Part shown: one piece after another, positions 48,742-56,945 of the stretch | How the letters are laid out: every line of letters begins with the position of its first letter | Position numbering within the stretch: the stretch's first letter is position 1 | The notes under the pieces: model-generated | Told to the model about the DNA's origin: nothing | Seen by the model: only the letters and a program-made list of their open reading frames with translations | Database searches by the model: none | Position numbers and translations under genes: made by a program | Source of the DNA: Micromonospora sp. CB01531 | GTDB taxonomy: Bacteria; Actinomycetota; Actinomycetes; Mycobacteriales; Micromonosporaceae | Direction: 5' to 3' | Assembly: GCF_001905095.1 (NCBI RefSeq) | Contig: NZ_LWLS01000083.1 | Location: 186,001-250,000 of the forward strand | DNA: 64,000 bases

Positions 48742-49686
48742 ATGACTGAGCGCTCCGGGCAGACAGGTGACGCCACCGGAGGACCGGTGCCGACCCCTCC
48801 GGTCTGCTACCGGCACCCCGATCGGGAGACGTACGTCCGGTGCACCCGGTGTGACCGGCCGATCTGCCCGGAGTGCATGCGGGACGCCTCCGTCGGCCAC
48901 CAGTGCCCCGAGTGCGTCAGCGAGGGACGTCGTAGCGTGCGGCCGGCGCGTACCGCCTTCGGTGGCGGTGCCGCCGGCCGCCAGGGCTACGTCACGAAGA
49001 CCCTGATCGCGTTGAACGTGCTGGTCATGATCCTGTCCATCGCCTCGGACCGGGGCGGGGACGCGGCCGTCGGCGGCTCCGGCTTCGGCGGCCTGCTCGG
49101 CGGCTCCACCCCGCTGACCGACTGGGGTGCGGTGCTCGGCCAGGCCGTCTTCCCCGACGGCACCGTCGGCGGGGTCGCCCAGGGGCAGTGGTACCGGCTG
49201 GTCACCGCGATGTTCCTGCACTACGGCGTGGTGCACCTGCTGCTCAACATGTGGGCGCTCTGGGTGCTCGGCCGGAACCTGGAGGCGGTGCTCGGTCCGC
49301 TGCGTTTCCTCGCGCTCTATCTGATCGCCGGGCTCGGCGGCAACGTCGCGGTCTACCTGTTCAGTCCGGTCAACCAGCCATCGGCCGGGGCGTCCACCGC
49401 CATCTTCGGCCTGTTCGCCGCGATCTTCGTGATCATGCGACGGCTGGGCCGGGACACCTCGGCCATCCTGCCGATCCTGGTGATCAACCTGATCTTCACA
49501 TTCACCGTGCCGGGCATCTCCATCGCCGGTCACCTGGGCGGCCTGGTCACCGGCGCGGTGATGGCGCTGGTCCTGGCGTACGCGCCGCGGATGCGGCGGA
49601 CCGGGTTCCAGGCGGCGGGCGGGGCGATCGTGCTGGTCGCGCTCCTCGGGTTGATCCTCGTCCGCACCGCGATGCTCACCGGCTGA
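48742..49686 (+). CDS. rhomboid family intramembrane serine protease with N-terminal zinc finger
   Basis: 314 residues. The N-terminal 65 residues form a B-box-like zinc-binding module (CYRHPDRETYVRCTRCDRPI, CPECMRD, HQCPEC). Six or seven transmembrane helices follow. Rhomboid residues: His165 and Asn169 in HLLLNMWAL, nucleophile Ser218 in GASTAIFGL, and catalytic His264 in AGHLGG. The usual GxSG reads GAST, a variant I recall in actinobacterial members. It should cleave membrane-protein substrates within the bilayer. Confidence 0.93.
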   Translation: MTERSGQTGDATGGPVPTPPVCYRHPDRETYVRCTRCDRPICPECMRDASVGHQCPECVSEGRRSVRPARTAFGGGAAGRQGYVTKTLIALNVLVMILSIASDRGGDAAVGGSGFGGLLGGSTPLTDWGAVLGQAVFPDGTVGGVAQGQWYRLVTAMFLHYGVVHLLLNMWALWVLGRNLEAVLGPLRFLALYLIAGLGGNVAVYLFSPVNQPSAGASTAIFGLFAAIFVIMRRLGRDTSAILPILVINLIFTFTVPGISIAGHLGGLVTGAVMALVLAYAPRMRRTGFQAAGGAIVLVALLGLILVRTAMLTG

Positions 49687-49727
49687 ACGGGCGCCCGGCC
49701 CGCCCTGCCGCCGGGCGGGTCAGCCGG
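49679..49727. terminator. two-tier hairpin spanning both convergent stop codons
   Basis: An outer stem CCGGCTGA / TCAGCCGG (49679-49686, 49720-49727) includes the stop codons of both flanking genes. An inner stem CGCCCGG / CCGGGCG (49692-49698, 49711-49717) continues it. Placed as a bidirectional terminator. Confidence 0.6.
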
Positions 49728-50157
49728 TCCCGGCGGCGCGGGCGGCGCGCAGCGCCTCGGCCACCTCTTCCGGCGGCGCGTCCAGGTCATACCGGCCGAA
49801 CAGGTGCAACGACTCGCCCGCGTCGATCTCCAGCGTCTCGGCGGTCAGCCCCCGTCGGGTACGCCGTTCCACCCGGATCGCCTCCACGGCCGGCCAGGGC
49901 AGCCGCCGGCGGCCGGCGAAGCCCTGGATCACCGTGACGCCCTCCGCGTCCACAGCCAGCCGGACCGGCGCGACCAGATCACGTACCCCCCAACCGGCCA
50001 GCGCCGCGGCGGCCAGCCCGGCGAGCACGAGCTGGACCCGGTCGCCGCCGGCGAAGAGCAGGCCGAGCGCGACCAGGACGAGCGCCGCGACCAGCTTGGC
50101 CACCGGCAGGACCGCGGGCACCCGCCACTGCCGGGCCGGAGTCGACTGGGGATGCAC
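49720..50157 (-). CDS. PH domain-containing membrane protein
   Basis: 145 residues. Two adjacent transmembrane helices lie near the N terminus (about 12-30 and 34-55). A bacterial PH-like domain follows (about 58-130), with VRLAVDAEGVTVIQGFAGRR, RLPWPAVEAIRVERRTRRGL and a short C-terminal helix. It resembles the Cfp6/bPH_6 proteins of actinobacteria. GTG 50157 is the start; the frame continues far upstream only as a shadow of the thiolase gene. Function unknown. Confidence 0.8.
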   Translation of the reverse strand: MHPQSTPARQWRVPAVLPVAKLVAALVLVALGLLFAGGDRVQLVLAGLAAAALAGWGVRDLVAPVRLAVDAEGVTVIQGFAGRRRLPWPAVEAIRVERRTRRGLTAETLEIDAGESLHLFGRYDLDAPPEEVAEALRAARAAGTG

Positions 50158-50255
50158 GGTCCCAGCATGCCAGCCGACCCGTCCCCGGCGCGACGGACGG
50201 GTAGCGGGGGGAGGACGCCCGGCCGGGTGAGGACGTAGGATCGGGGCAGCCCAAG

Positions 50256-50269
50256 TTACCGGGGAGTAA
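50256..50269 (+). promoter_or_regulatory. TTAC-N6-GTAA palindrome over the thiolase SD
   Basis: The inverted repeat TTAC-CGGGGA-GTAA contains the SD GGGGAG and ends two bases before ATG 50272. A TAGGAT -10 box lies at 50237-50242. TetR-type fatty-acid regulators use TTAC/GTAA-flanked operators; binding here is inference. Confidence 0.35.
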
Positions 50270-50271
50270 AC

Positions 50272-51444
50272 ATGAGTGACGCGGTCATCGTCGGTGCGGT
50301 ACGGACCCCGGTCGGGCGGCGCAAGGGCAGCCTCGCCGGCGTGCATCCGGTCGACCTCTCGGCGCATGTGCTGCGCGCCCTCGCCGAGCGGACCGGCATC
50401 GACCCGGGTCAGGTCGACGACGTGGTCTGGGGCTGTGTGTCCCAGGTCGGCGAGCAGTCGTGGAACGTGGCGCGCAACGCCGTCCTCGCCGCCGGTTGGC
50501 CCGAGTCGGTCCCCGGCACCACTCTCGACCGGCAGTGCGGGTCGAGCCAGCAGGCACTGCACTTCGCCGCCGCCACCGTCCTCTCCGGTCAGGCCGACCT
50601 GGTGGTCGCCGGTGGCGTCGAGTCGATGACCCGGGTGCCGATGGGCTCCAGCGTGGCCGGCGGGATGCCGTTCAGCGCGGCGATCCTGGAGCGCTACCGC
50701 GGCGTCGAGGGCGTCGCCGCGGACAGCCCGCTGCCGTTCAACCAGGGCGTCGGGGCCGAGCTGATGGCGGAGCGGTGGCGCTTCTCGCGTAGCCAGCTCG
50801 ACGAGTTCGCGCTGGCCAGCCACGAGAAGGCGGCCGCCGCGCAGGACGCCGGGGCGTTCGACCCGGAGCTGGCCCCGGTGGCGCTCGCCGACGGCGGCAA
50901 GTTCACCGCCGACGAGGGCATCCGTCGGGACACCTCGCTGGCCAAGCTCGGTGAGCTGGCCACCCCGTTCAAGGCCGACGGCGTGGTCACCGCCGGCTCC
51001 GCGTCGCAGATCTCCGACGGGGCCGCGGCGCTCGCGGTCACCACCAGCGAGTGGGCCAGCCGGCACGGACTGCGCCCGCTCGCCCGCGTACACACCGCCG
51101 TGGTCGCCGCCGACGATCCGGTCACCATGCTCACCGCCCCCATCCCGGCCACCGCCAAGGCGCTGCGCCGCGCGGGGCTGGGCATCGAGGAGATCGGCGT
51201 GTACGAGGTGAACGAGGCGTTCGCCCCGGTGCCGCTGGCCTGGCTGGCGGAGACCGAGGCGGACCCGGAGCGGCTCAACCCGCGTGGCGGGGCGATCGCC
51301 CTCGGCCACCCGCTCGGCGCGTCCGGCGCCCGGATCATGATCACCATGCTTCAGCACATGCGGGACAACGGGATCCGCTACGGCCTGCAGACCATGTGCG
51401 AGGGCGGCGGCATGGCCAACGCCACCATCGTCGAGCTGCTCTGA
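50272..51444 (+). CDS. thiolase (acetyl-CoA C-acyltransferase)
   Basis: 390 residues, standard thiolase length. The nucleophile is Cys89 in LDRQCGSSQQALHFAA. The other active-site residues are in NEAFAPVPLAWL, His346 in GGAIALGHPLGASGARI, and Cys376 in CEGGGMANA. It either cleaves 3-ketoacyl-CoA (beta-oxidation) or condenses acyl-CoAs. No other beta-oxidation gene is adjacent. A TAGGAT box, an SD and a palindrome precede ATG 50272. Tandem hairpins follow the stop. Confidence 0.95.
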   Translation: MSDAVIVGAVRTPVGRRKGSLAGVHPVDLSAHVLRALAERTGIDPGQVDDVVWGCVSQVGEQSWNVARNAVLAAGWPESVPGTTLDRQCGSSQQALHFAAATVLSGQADLVVAGGVESMTRVPMGSSVAGGMPFSAAILERYRGVEGVAADSPLPFNQGVGAELMAERWRFSRSQLDEFALASHEKAAAAQDAGAFDPELAPVALADGGKFTADEGIRRDTSLAKLGELATPFKADGVVTAGSASQISDGAAALAVTTSEWASRHGLRPLARVHTAVVAADDPVTMLTAPIPATAKALRRAGLGIEEIGVYEVNEAFAPVPLAWLAETEADPERLNPRGGAIALGHPLGASGARIMITMLQHMRDNGIRYGLQTMCEGGGMANATIVELL

Positions 51445-51494
51445 TCGGACGATCTCCGCGCCCGCCGGTCGGCCACCCGTCCGGCCGGAACTGG

Positions 51495-51541
51495 TGATCG
51501 CCGCCACCCGGCGATCACGGGCTCGCCCGCCCTCGGCGGGC
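51495..51541 (+). terminator. tandem hairpins after the thiolase gene
   Basis: TGATCGCC-N7-GGCGATCA (51495-51517) is followed by GCCCGCC-CTC-GGCGGGC (51525-51541). The position, about 50-100 bases after the thiolase stop, fits a terminator. Confidence 0.55.
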
Positions 51542-51603
51542 TGGGCCGGGGCCGGAGGCCGGACAACGAGTGCGATTTGCATGGCTGGAAGTTCCAGAAA
51601 TCG

Positions 51604-51623
51604 GGGGTGACCCATATCACCCC
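51604..51623 (+). promoter_or_regulatory. perfect palindrome upstream of the 51649 gene
   Basis: GGGGTGA-N6-TCACCCC, 7-bp arms with an AT-rich centre, lies 26 bases before ATG 51649. The location suggests an operator for the gene downstream. No regulator is assigned. Confidence 0.4.
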
Positions 51624-51648
51624 TGCTCACATGCTCGTTGCATCTTGC

Positions 51649-52161
51649 ATGGACGTGTTCTCGCGAACGTTCCTTCCGGCCGCCGCCGAGACCGGCCTGG
51701 CGACCCAGACCGTGAGCCGGCACATGCCGGTGTTCCGCCGGTGCGTGGGCTCCGGCGACGCCACCATCCTGGTGACCCGATGCAGCCGCCCGGACCATCC
51801 GATCGGCGGCGAGTACCTGATGCTCCTCACCCATCGCCGCCTGGTGGTGACCCAGCAGACCCGGGTGCTGCACCGGCTGCGCCTGCACCTCAACACCGAA
51901 CTGCGCGAGCTGAGCAACGTGACCTGGAGCCCGGATCCCCGGTCGCACAGCGTCGAGCTGGCCGCCACCGCGATCGACGGGGTCCGCGAGCGGTTCCTCA
52001 TCCGTACCCACCACCCGAAGCAGGTGTGGCAGGTCGACGCCCTACTCAACCACGCCTTCCGGACCCGGCTCCGGACGTCGGCGGAGCGGCTGGTCGCCAC
52101 CATCGGCGAGCCGCCGGTCGGCACCCGCCCGGCCGTGTTCCGCCCGGCGCCGGTGCGCTGA
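51649..52161 (+). CDS. hypothetical protein with PH-like beta core
   Basis: 170 residues with no family I can name. The N terminus (MDVFSRTFLPAAAETGLATQ) contains no signal peptide. The middle (about 40-120) looks like a bacterial PH barrel: ATILVTRCSRPD, GEYLMLLTHRRLVVTQQTRV, LHLNTELRELSNVTWSPDPR and ERFLIRTHHPKQVWQVDALL. Start choice is ATG 51649; the frame extends to 51577 but crosses the palindrome. Single gene between the thiolase and a two-component system. Confidence 0.65.
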   Translation: MDVFSRTFLPAAAETGLATQTVSRHMPVFRRCVGSGDATILVTRCSRPDHPIGGEYLMLLTHRRLVVTQQTRVLHRLRLHLNTELRELSNVTWSPDPRSHSVELAATAIDGVRERFLIRTHHPKQVWQVDALLNHAFRTRLRTSAERLVATIGEPPVGTRPAVFRPAPVR

Positions 52162-52229
52162 CCGGCTCCTTACCGAACCCGAACAGTCCCTGACGTCCCG
52201 GTCGGGCGCCGGTCGGTAATCATTGGCCG

Positions 52230-52922
52230 GTGACCGCCGACACCGCGCCGCGCGGGCTCGTTCTCGTGGTCGAGGACGAGCCGACCATCGCCGATCTGGT
52301 CCGGCTCTACCTGGCCTGGGACGGGTTCGGCGTACACCTGGAACGGGACGGCACGGCCGGGCTGGCCGCCGCGCGGCGGTTGCGCCCGGTGGCCTGCGTG
52401 CTCGACATCGCGCTGCCCGGCCTGGCCGGGACCGAGATCTGCCGGCGGCTACGCGAGGCCGGCGACTGGACGCCGGTCATCTTCCTCACCGCCCGGGACG
52501 ACGAGGTCGACCGGATCGTCGGCCTGGAACTGGGCGCGGACGACTACGTGACCAAGCCGTTCAGCCCGCGCGAGCTGGTCGCCCGGGTGCGGGCGGTGCT
52601 GCGCCGGGCCGCCGGGGCGGCCGCCGGGGCCGAGCAGCCCCGGGTGGTCGGCGCGGTCACCCTGGACCCGGCCCGCCGGACGGTCACCGCGGCCGGCGCC
52701 CCGGTCCAGCTCACCTCCACCGAGTTCGACCTGCTCGCGCACCTGATGGCCCGGCCCGGCCGGGTCTTCACCCGGGAGGAACTGCTGGCCGGCGTCTGGG
52801 GGTACGCCGCGCACGCCGGCACCCGGACGGTGGACGTGCACGTCGCGCAGGTACGCGCCAAGCTCGGCCCGGCCAGCGTGATCCGCACCCACCGCGGCGT
52901 CGGGTACGCGGCCGATGCCTGA
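52230..52922 (+). CDS. OmpR/PhoB-type response regulator
   Basis: 230 residues. The receiver domain has acidic residues E15/D16, phosphoacceptor Asp59 in CVLDIALPGLAG, and Lys in DYVTKPFSPRELV. The winged-helix output domain (about 135-228) has LTSTEFDLLAHLMARPGRVF, TREELLAGVWG, RTVDVHVAQVRAKLG and IRTHRGVGYAA. GTG 52230 lies 7 bases after TAATCA with no SD, so it may be leaderless. It overlaps the kinase gene by 8 bases. Confidence 0.95.
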   Translation: MTADTAPRGLVLVVEDEPTIADLVRLYLAWDGFGVHLERDGTAGLAAARRLRPVACVLDIALPGLAGTEICRRLREAGDWTPVIFLTARDDEVDRIVGLELGADDYVTKPFSPRELVARVRAVLRRAAGAAAGAEQPRVVGAVTLDPARRTVTAAGAPVQLTSTEFDLLAHLMARPGRVFTREELLAGVWGYAAHAGTRTVDVHVAQVRAKLGPASVIRTHRGVGYAADA

Positions 52923-54366
52923 GCACACCCACCAGCCCACCGTCGCGCTGCCGCTGCTCGGGCCCCGCCCGGCCCCGCCCCGGCGACGCCTCACGCACAC
53001 CCTGACCGCCCGCGCGGTCCTGGTCACCTGCGCGGTGGCGCTGGTGTCGGTGCTGGTCACCGCGCTGGTCGCGGTCCCGCTGGCGGTACGCGGCGCCGAG
53101 CGGCGCGACCAGGAGGCGCTGGCCGCCCAGGCCCAGCTCGCGGCCGGTGTGCTCCGGGTCAGCGCGGCGCGGCAGCGGGACGCCGCCGGGGAGCGGCTGA
53201 TCCGCCAACTTCGCCAACAGGACATCGACGTGTATCTCATCCGGGCCGGCCAGGTGGATCGCCCCGGCCTGCCCCGGCAGGTGGTGAGCCGGGTGGCGTC
53301 CGGGCGGGACGTCTCCGGTCGGCGGCTGGTCAACGGCGAACGGGCGCTGGTCGAGGGGCGGGCGCTGGCCCGCGGCGACGGGCTGGTGCTGATCCGGGCC
53401 ACCACCAGCGGACCCTGGCGGCAGGTGCTGCGCGGCCTCTGGCTGGCGCTGCTCGCCGGGCTCGCCGCCGGGGTGGTCGCCGGCCTGCTGCTCGCCCGCC
53501 GGCTGGCCCGGCCCATCCGGACCGCCGCCCGTGCCGCCGCCCGGCTGCGCGGCGGGGACCGGGCGGTCCGCGTACCGGTGGAGCCGCCGGACGAGGTGGC
53601 CGACCTGGCGTACGCGCTGAACGGGCTGGCCGCCGCGCTGGCCACCAGCGAGGGGCGGCAGCGGGAGTTCCTGCTCTCCGTCTCGCACGAACTGCGCACC
53701 CCGCTCACCGCGATCCGGGGCTATGCCGAGGCGCTGGCCGACGGGGTGATCGAGGCGGATGCGGTGCCGGCCACCGGGCGGACCATGCTCGCCGAGGCCG
53801 AGCACCTGGACCGGCTGGTCGCCGACCTGCTGGCGCTGGCCCGGCTGGAGGCCGCCGACTTCTCGCTGGAACCGGGCCCGGTCGACCTGACCCGGCTGGC
53901 CGCCGACGCGGAACGGACCTGGTCCGACCGGTGCGCGGCGGTCGGGGTGCCGTTCCGGGTGGAGACGCCCGGCGGGCCGGTGCCCGCGTACACCGATCCG
54001 GGGCGGATCCGGCAGGTCGTGGACGGGTTGCTGGAGAACGCGCTGCGGGTCGTACCACCGGGGGCGGCGATCGTGCTTGCGGTCCGGCCGGCCGGCGCGG
54101 ACCCGGCTGCGGGCGGCGTCGTCGAGGTCCGCGACGGCGGACCCGGCTTCACCGACGACGACCTGGCCGTGGCGTTCGAGCGCGGCGCGCTGCACCAGCG
54201 GTACCGGGGCGTGCGCAAGGTGGGCAGCGGCCTGGGCCTGGCGCTCGCCGCCGGGCTGGTCCGCCGCCTGGGCGGCGACATCGCCGCCGGGCACGCCCCG
54301 GAGGGCGGCGCGGCCTTCGCCGTCCGGCTGCCCGGTGATCCTTACCTGACCCGAACATTCGCCTGA
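52915..54366 (+). CDS. two-component sensor histidine kinase (HAMP, HisKA, HATPase)
   Basis: 483 residues. The first transmembrane helix is at about 33-56, an extracytoplasmic sensor at about 60-170, the second helix at about 171-193, then HAMP. HisKA has His258 in LLSVSHELRTPLTAIRGY. In the HATPase, VDGLLENALRVV is the N-box, EVRDGGPGF is G1 and GSGLGLALAAGLV is G2. It phosphorylates the regulator encoded just upstream (8-base overlap). The sensor has no recognisable ligand domain. The lipoprotein gene 58 bases downstream is a plausible target or accessory. Confidence 0.95.
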   Translation: MPEHTHQPTVALPLLGPRPAPPRRRLTHTLTARAVLVTCAVALVSVLVTALVAVPLAVRGAERRDQEALAAQAQLAAGVLRVSAARQRDAAGERLIRQLRQQDIDVYLIRAGQVDRPGLPRQVVSRVASGRDVSGRRLVNGERALVEGRALARGDGLVLIRATTSGPWRQVLRGLWLALLAGLAAGVVAGLLLARRLARPIRTAARAAARLRGGDRAVRVPVEPPDEVADLAYALNGLAAALATSEGRQREFLLSVSHELRTPLTAIRGYAEALADGVIEADAVPATGRTMLAEAEHLDRLVADLLALARLEAADFSLEPGPVDLTRLAADAERTWSDRCAAVGVPFRVETPGGPVPAYTDPGRIRQVVDGLLENALRVVPPGAAIVLAVRPAGADPAAGGVVEVRDGGPGFTDDDLAVAFERGALHQRYRGVRKVGSGLGLALAAGLVRRLGGDIAAGHAPEGGAAFAVRLPGDPYLTRTFA

Positions 54367-54424
54367 CGGTCCGCTCGTCCGCCCGGGCGACGATGACGGC
54401 ACCACGGACCAGAGAGGACAACCG

Positions 54425-55027
54425 ATGGCACGTCAGGGAATCGTCACCGGCGTCACCGCGCTGCTCGCGGCCACCGCGCTCGGCCTCACCGGCTGCGGCC
54501 CGGCCCCGCTCGCCGCGGACCCGGCGAAGGAGACCGCGGTCGAGGTGGCCGCCGCCATGGGAGCGGACGGTCAGGCGCTCGCCGCGCTGGGCTTCGACGC
54601 CGCCGACCTGGACGTCGACCCGGTCGCCGCCCCCTCGGCCGCCGCCCCGGCCGGTGAGCAGGCCGGTCCGCAGGGCAAGCGGGGTGAGCGGGCGGAGGAG
54701 TGGCGGAAGCGGCACCGGACCCGGGTGCTGCTCCGGAAGAACACGCTGCACGGCGAGGTCGTGGTGCAGACCAAGGACGGCGGTACGAAGACGATTGCCG
54801 TCCAGCGCGGCCAGGTGACCGCCGTCGACGAGCGGTCGATGACCGTGAAGTCCGCCGACGGCTTCACGATGACCTGGACCTTCGGTGACAAGCTGCGGGT
54901 CGTTGAGCGGCGCACCACCGTGCGGTCCAGCGACATCAAGGCCGGCACCACCGTCGGGGTCGCGGGTGCCAAGGACGGCGACGGTGGTAGCGCCCGGCTG
55001 ATCGTGGTGCCGGTCAGGCAGCGGTGA
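54425..55027 (+). CDS. lipoprotein following the two-component system
   Basis: 200 residues. MARQGIVTGVTALLAATALG leads to the lipobox LTGC with lipidated Cys24. A charged linker (EQAGPQGKRGERAEEWRKRH) follows. The C-terminal half is a beta-rich domain, HGEVVVQTKDGGTKTIAVQR, GQVTAVDERSMTVKSADGF and TWTFGDKLRVV, like DUF5666-type OB-fold domains. An SD (AGAGAGGA) precedes ATG 54425. It lies 58 bases after the kinase gene and may be co-transcribed and sensed or controlled by it. Confidence 0.8.
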   Translation: MARQGIVTGVTALLAATALGLTGCGPAPLAADPAKETAVEVAAAMGADGQALAALGFDAADLDVDPVAAPSAAAPAGEQAGPQGKRGERAEEWRKRHRTRVLLRKNTLHGEVVVQTKDGGTKTIAVQRGQVTAVDERSMTVKSADGFTMTWTFGDKLRVVERRTTVRSSDIKAGTTVGVAGAKDGDGGSARLIVVPVRQR

Positions 55028-55032
55028 ACGGA

Positions 55033-55070
55033 GGGGCCCCCGCTTGCCGCCTGGTGGTAGCGGGGGCCCC
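55033..55070. terminator. bidirectional terminator hairpin
   Basis: GGGGCCCCCGC (55033-55043) pairs perfectly with GCGGGGGCCCC (55060-55070) across a 16-base loop, between two convergent genes. Confidence 0.75.
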
Positions 55071-55085
55071 GGTTGACAGTTCGGA

Positions 55086-56684
55086 TCAGTAGACGCGGGA
55101 TCCGACGAAGTCGTCGTGGCCGTAGCCGACCGGGTTGGCGTACGACCGGGACTCGAAGGACCACTGCTGACGGGTGCTGGTGGTGCAGGCGGCCAGCCGT
55201 AGCCGCGGGGTCCCCAGCAGTGGGTTGTCGAAGCCGACGCAGAGGTTGCTCGCGCCGGCCGGCTTGAGCTGGTTGCCGGCGAAGACGAACTTCTGGTTGG
55301 GCCCGCCGTGGCAGTCGTAGCTGTTGACCGTGGTGCCGGCGGTCAGCGAGCCGCCGGTGACGTCCAGGCAGCGGTCGTGGGAGAGCTCGGAGTGCAGCGA
55401 CTGCCGCGCCGGGTCGTACCAGAAACCCTGGTTCCGCCCGCCGTGGCAGGCGTACGACTGCTGCACGGTGCCGTTGCGGGAGTCGTATCCCTTGCCGTCC
55501 ACGCAGGTGCCGGTGGCGACGTTGCGCAACTGGCGGAACGTCAGCAGCTCGTTGACCAGCACGCCCTGCCCGGTGCTGGCCGGGTCGACGCAGGTGGCCT
55601 GCTGCTGGCCTGCGGTCCAGAACTGGGTGATGCACTGGGCGAACATGCCGTGGCCCCGGTAGTTGGGGTGGAACGACTGCCGGGCCGCGTTCTCGTCCCA
55701 GATCCCGACCTCGATGTAGAGACCGCGGACCGAGGTGTTGTCGGTGCACACCTCGTGGCCGTGGAAGAGCCGACTGGCGTCCAGGTAGCGGGTCCCGGTG
55801 TTCGCGGCGGCCGCGCGCAGCGCCGACTCGAACAGCGGCACCGCCTTGTTCCGGGCGAACGCCATGTCGGCCAGGTAGAGCAGGCAGCCGCCGGCGTACC
55901 AGCCGGGGAAGTCGGGGTTGTCCTCGACGTCCGGGCTGGCCGGGCTCGGGTACGACATCAGCACCAGCTCGTAGTCGGAGCGTAGGTAGCCGGCGGAGGT
56001 CATGGTCTGCCGGATCGAGTTGATCGCGGCCTCGACCGCGACCCGACTGCCGTCGGTGCGGATCGTCCACTGGTCGGTGTACGTCGGCCAGCACGCCCCC
56101 TGGAAGAAGACCCGGCGGATCGCGCAGTCGGTGGCGACCGGCCCGAACTGGATGGTGCCTTCGCCGTTCGCGCCGACGACCACCCAGATCAGCTTGACGT
56201 GCGTGTTGCGCGCCTTGATCGCCAGGTAGTCGCCCTGGTTCAGCTCGTTGTGCTGGGTCGGGCCGCCGGCCATCAGGTGCCACGGGGTGGCGCCCGAGCA
56301 GGCCAGGTTGTAGCGCTCGTCGGCCGGGATGCCGGTACGGAAGACGGCCTGGTCGTACGAACGGTCGCACCAGTTGCCGGGCTGATGGGTGCCGGGGACG
56401 TAGTTGCCCACCCCCTCCCCGGAGATCTCGCTGTCGCCCATGGTGACCAGGGCGGTCCGCCGCTGCTCCAGCGGCCGGAGTTCGGGGGATCCGTAGAGAG
56501 CGGTGGCCTCGGCGGCCCGGACGGTTTCGAGGGCGGCGGGGAGCGGCTGGACGGCGGGCCGATCGGCGGCGGCCGCGGGGGCGGCCGGTCCGACCAGGAG
56601 CGGCAGGGCGAGAGCGGCGGCGGACACGACGGCCAGGGCCCGCCGTCGGGTCGTCCGCCCGCGCCTGGCGGGGGTACCAAGCAT
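55086..56684 (-). CDS. secreted SGNH-hydrolase with C-terminal ricin-type lectin domain
   Basis: 532 residues. An RRGRTTRRR twin-arginine-rich start and hydrophobic core lead to an APAAAAD cleavage region near residue 40. The esterase domain (about 75-375) has nucleophile Ser85 in TMGDSEISGEG and the catalytic His in RQSFHPNYRGHGMFA. The C-terminal third (about 405-520) is a ricin B-type beta-trefoil with CVDGKGYDSRNG, NQGFWYD, HDRCLDVTGG and RQQWSF repeats, expected to bind glycans. The likely role is a secreted lipase or esterase acting on polysaccharide-associated substrates. ATG 56684 has AAGGAG seven bases upstream. Confidence 0.9.
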   Translation of the reverse strand: MLGTPARRGRTTRRRALAVVSAAALALPLLVGPAAPAAAADRPAVQPLPAALETVRAAEATALYGSPELRPLEQRRTALVTMGDSEISGEGVGNYVPGTHQPGNWCDRSYDQAVFRTGIPADERYNLACSGATPWHLMAGGPTQHNELNQGDYLAIKARNTHVKLIWVVVGANGEGTIQFGPVATDCAIRRVFFQGACWPTYTDQWTIRTDGSRVAVEAAINSIRQTMTSAGYLRSDYELVLMSYPSPASPDVEDNPDFPGWYAGGCLLYLADMAFARNKAVPLFESALRAAAANTGTRYLDASRLFHGHEVCTDNTSVRGLYIEVGIWDENAARQSFHPNYRGHGMFAQCITQFWTAGQQQATCVDPASTGQGVLVNELLTFRQLRNVATGTCVDGKGYDSRNGTVQQSYACHGGRNQGFWYDPARQSLHSELSHDRCLDVTGGSLTAGTTVNSYDCHGGPNQKFVFAGNQLKPAGASNLCVGFDNPLLGTPRLRLAACTTSTRQQWSFESRSYANPVGYGHDDFVGSRVY

Positions 56685-56724
56685 CGACGCACTCCTTTCG
56701 GTCAATCGCTCGACGTCGATTGAA

Positions 56725-56738
56725 TTACCGGAAGGTAA
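56725..56738. promoter_or_regulatory. TTACC-N4-GGTAA palindrome
   Basis: A perfect 5-bp inverted repeat, TTACC-GGAA-GGTAA, 41 bases upstream of the SGNH-hydrolase start. It closely resembles the TTACC-GGAGA-GGTAA core at the XRE regulator (20153-20167), with a centre one base shorter. Confidence 0.35.
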
Positions 56739-56945
56739 CCCGAATGGAGGAGGGATGTGAATGCGTCTCGGAAACGTTGCGGCGGGTGCGGAAGCGGACC
56801 CTTCCGGCATATCGGTTCGTCCGTGTGGGCGGCAGCGGACCGGCCGGGTGTTCAACCTCGTCGAATTCGCTGCCATGCTTTGGTGACCGCGGGGACCAGC
56901 CAGGTTACGCTAGGCCCGATCTGCCGTCGCCACCGTGGAGAACCC

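Noticed and set aside
50158..52014. Minus-strand extension of the PH-domain frame through the thiolase gene
   Set aside because: The extension is antisense to a fully conserved thiolase. The PH gene has its own GTG at 50157 and the homologous part starts there.
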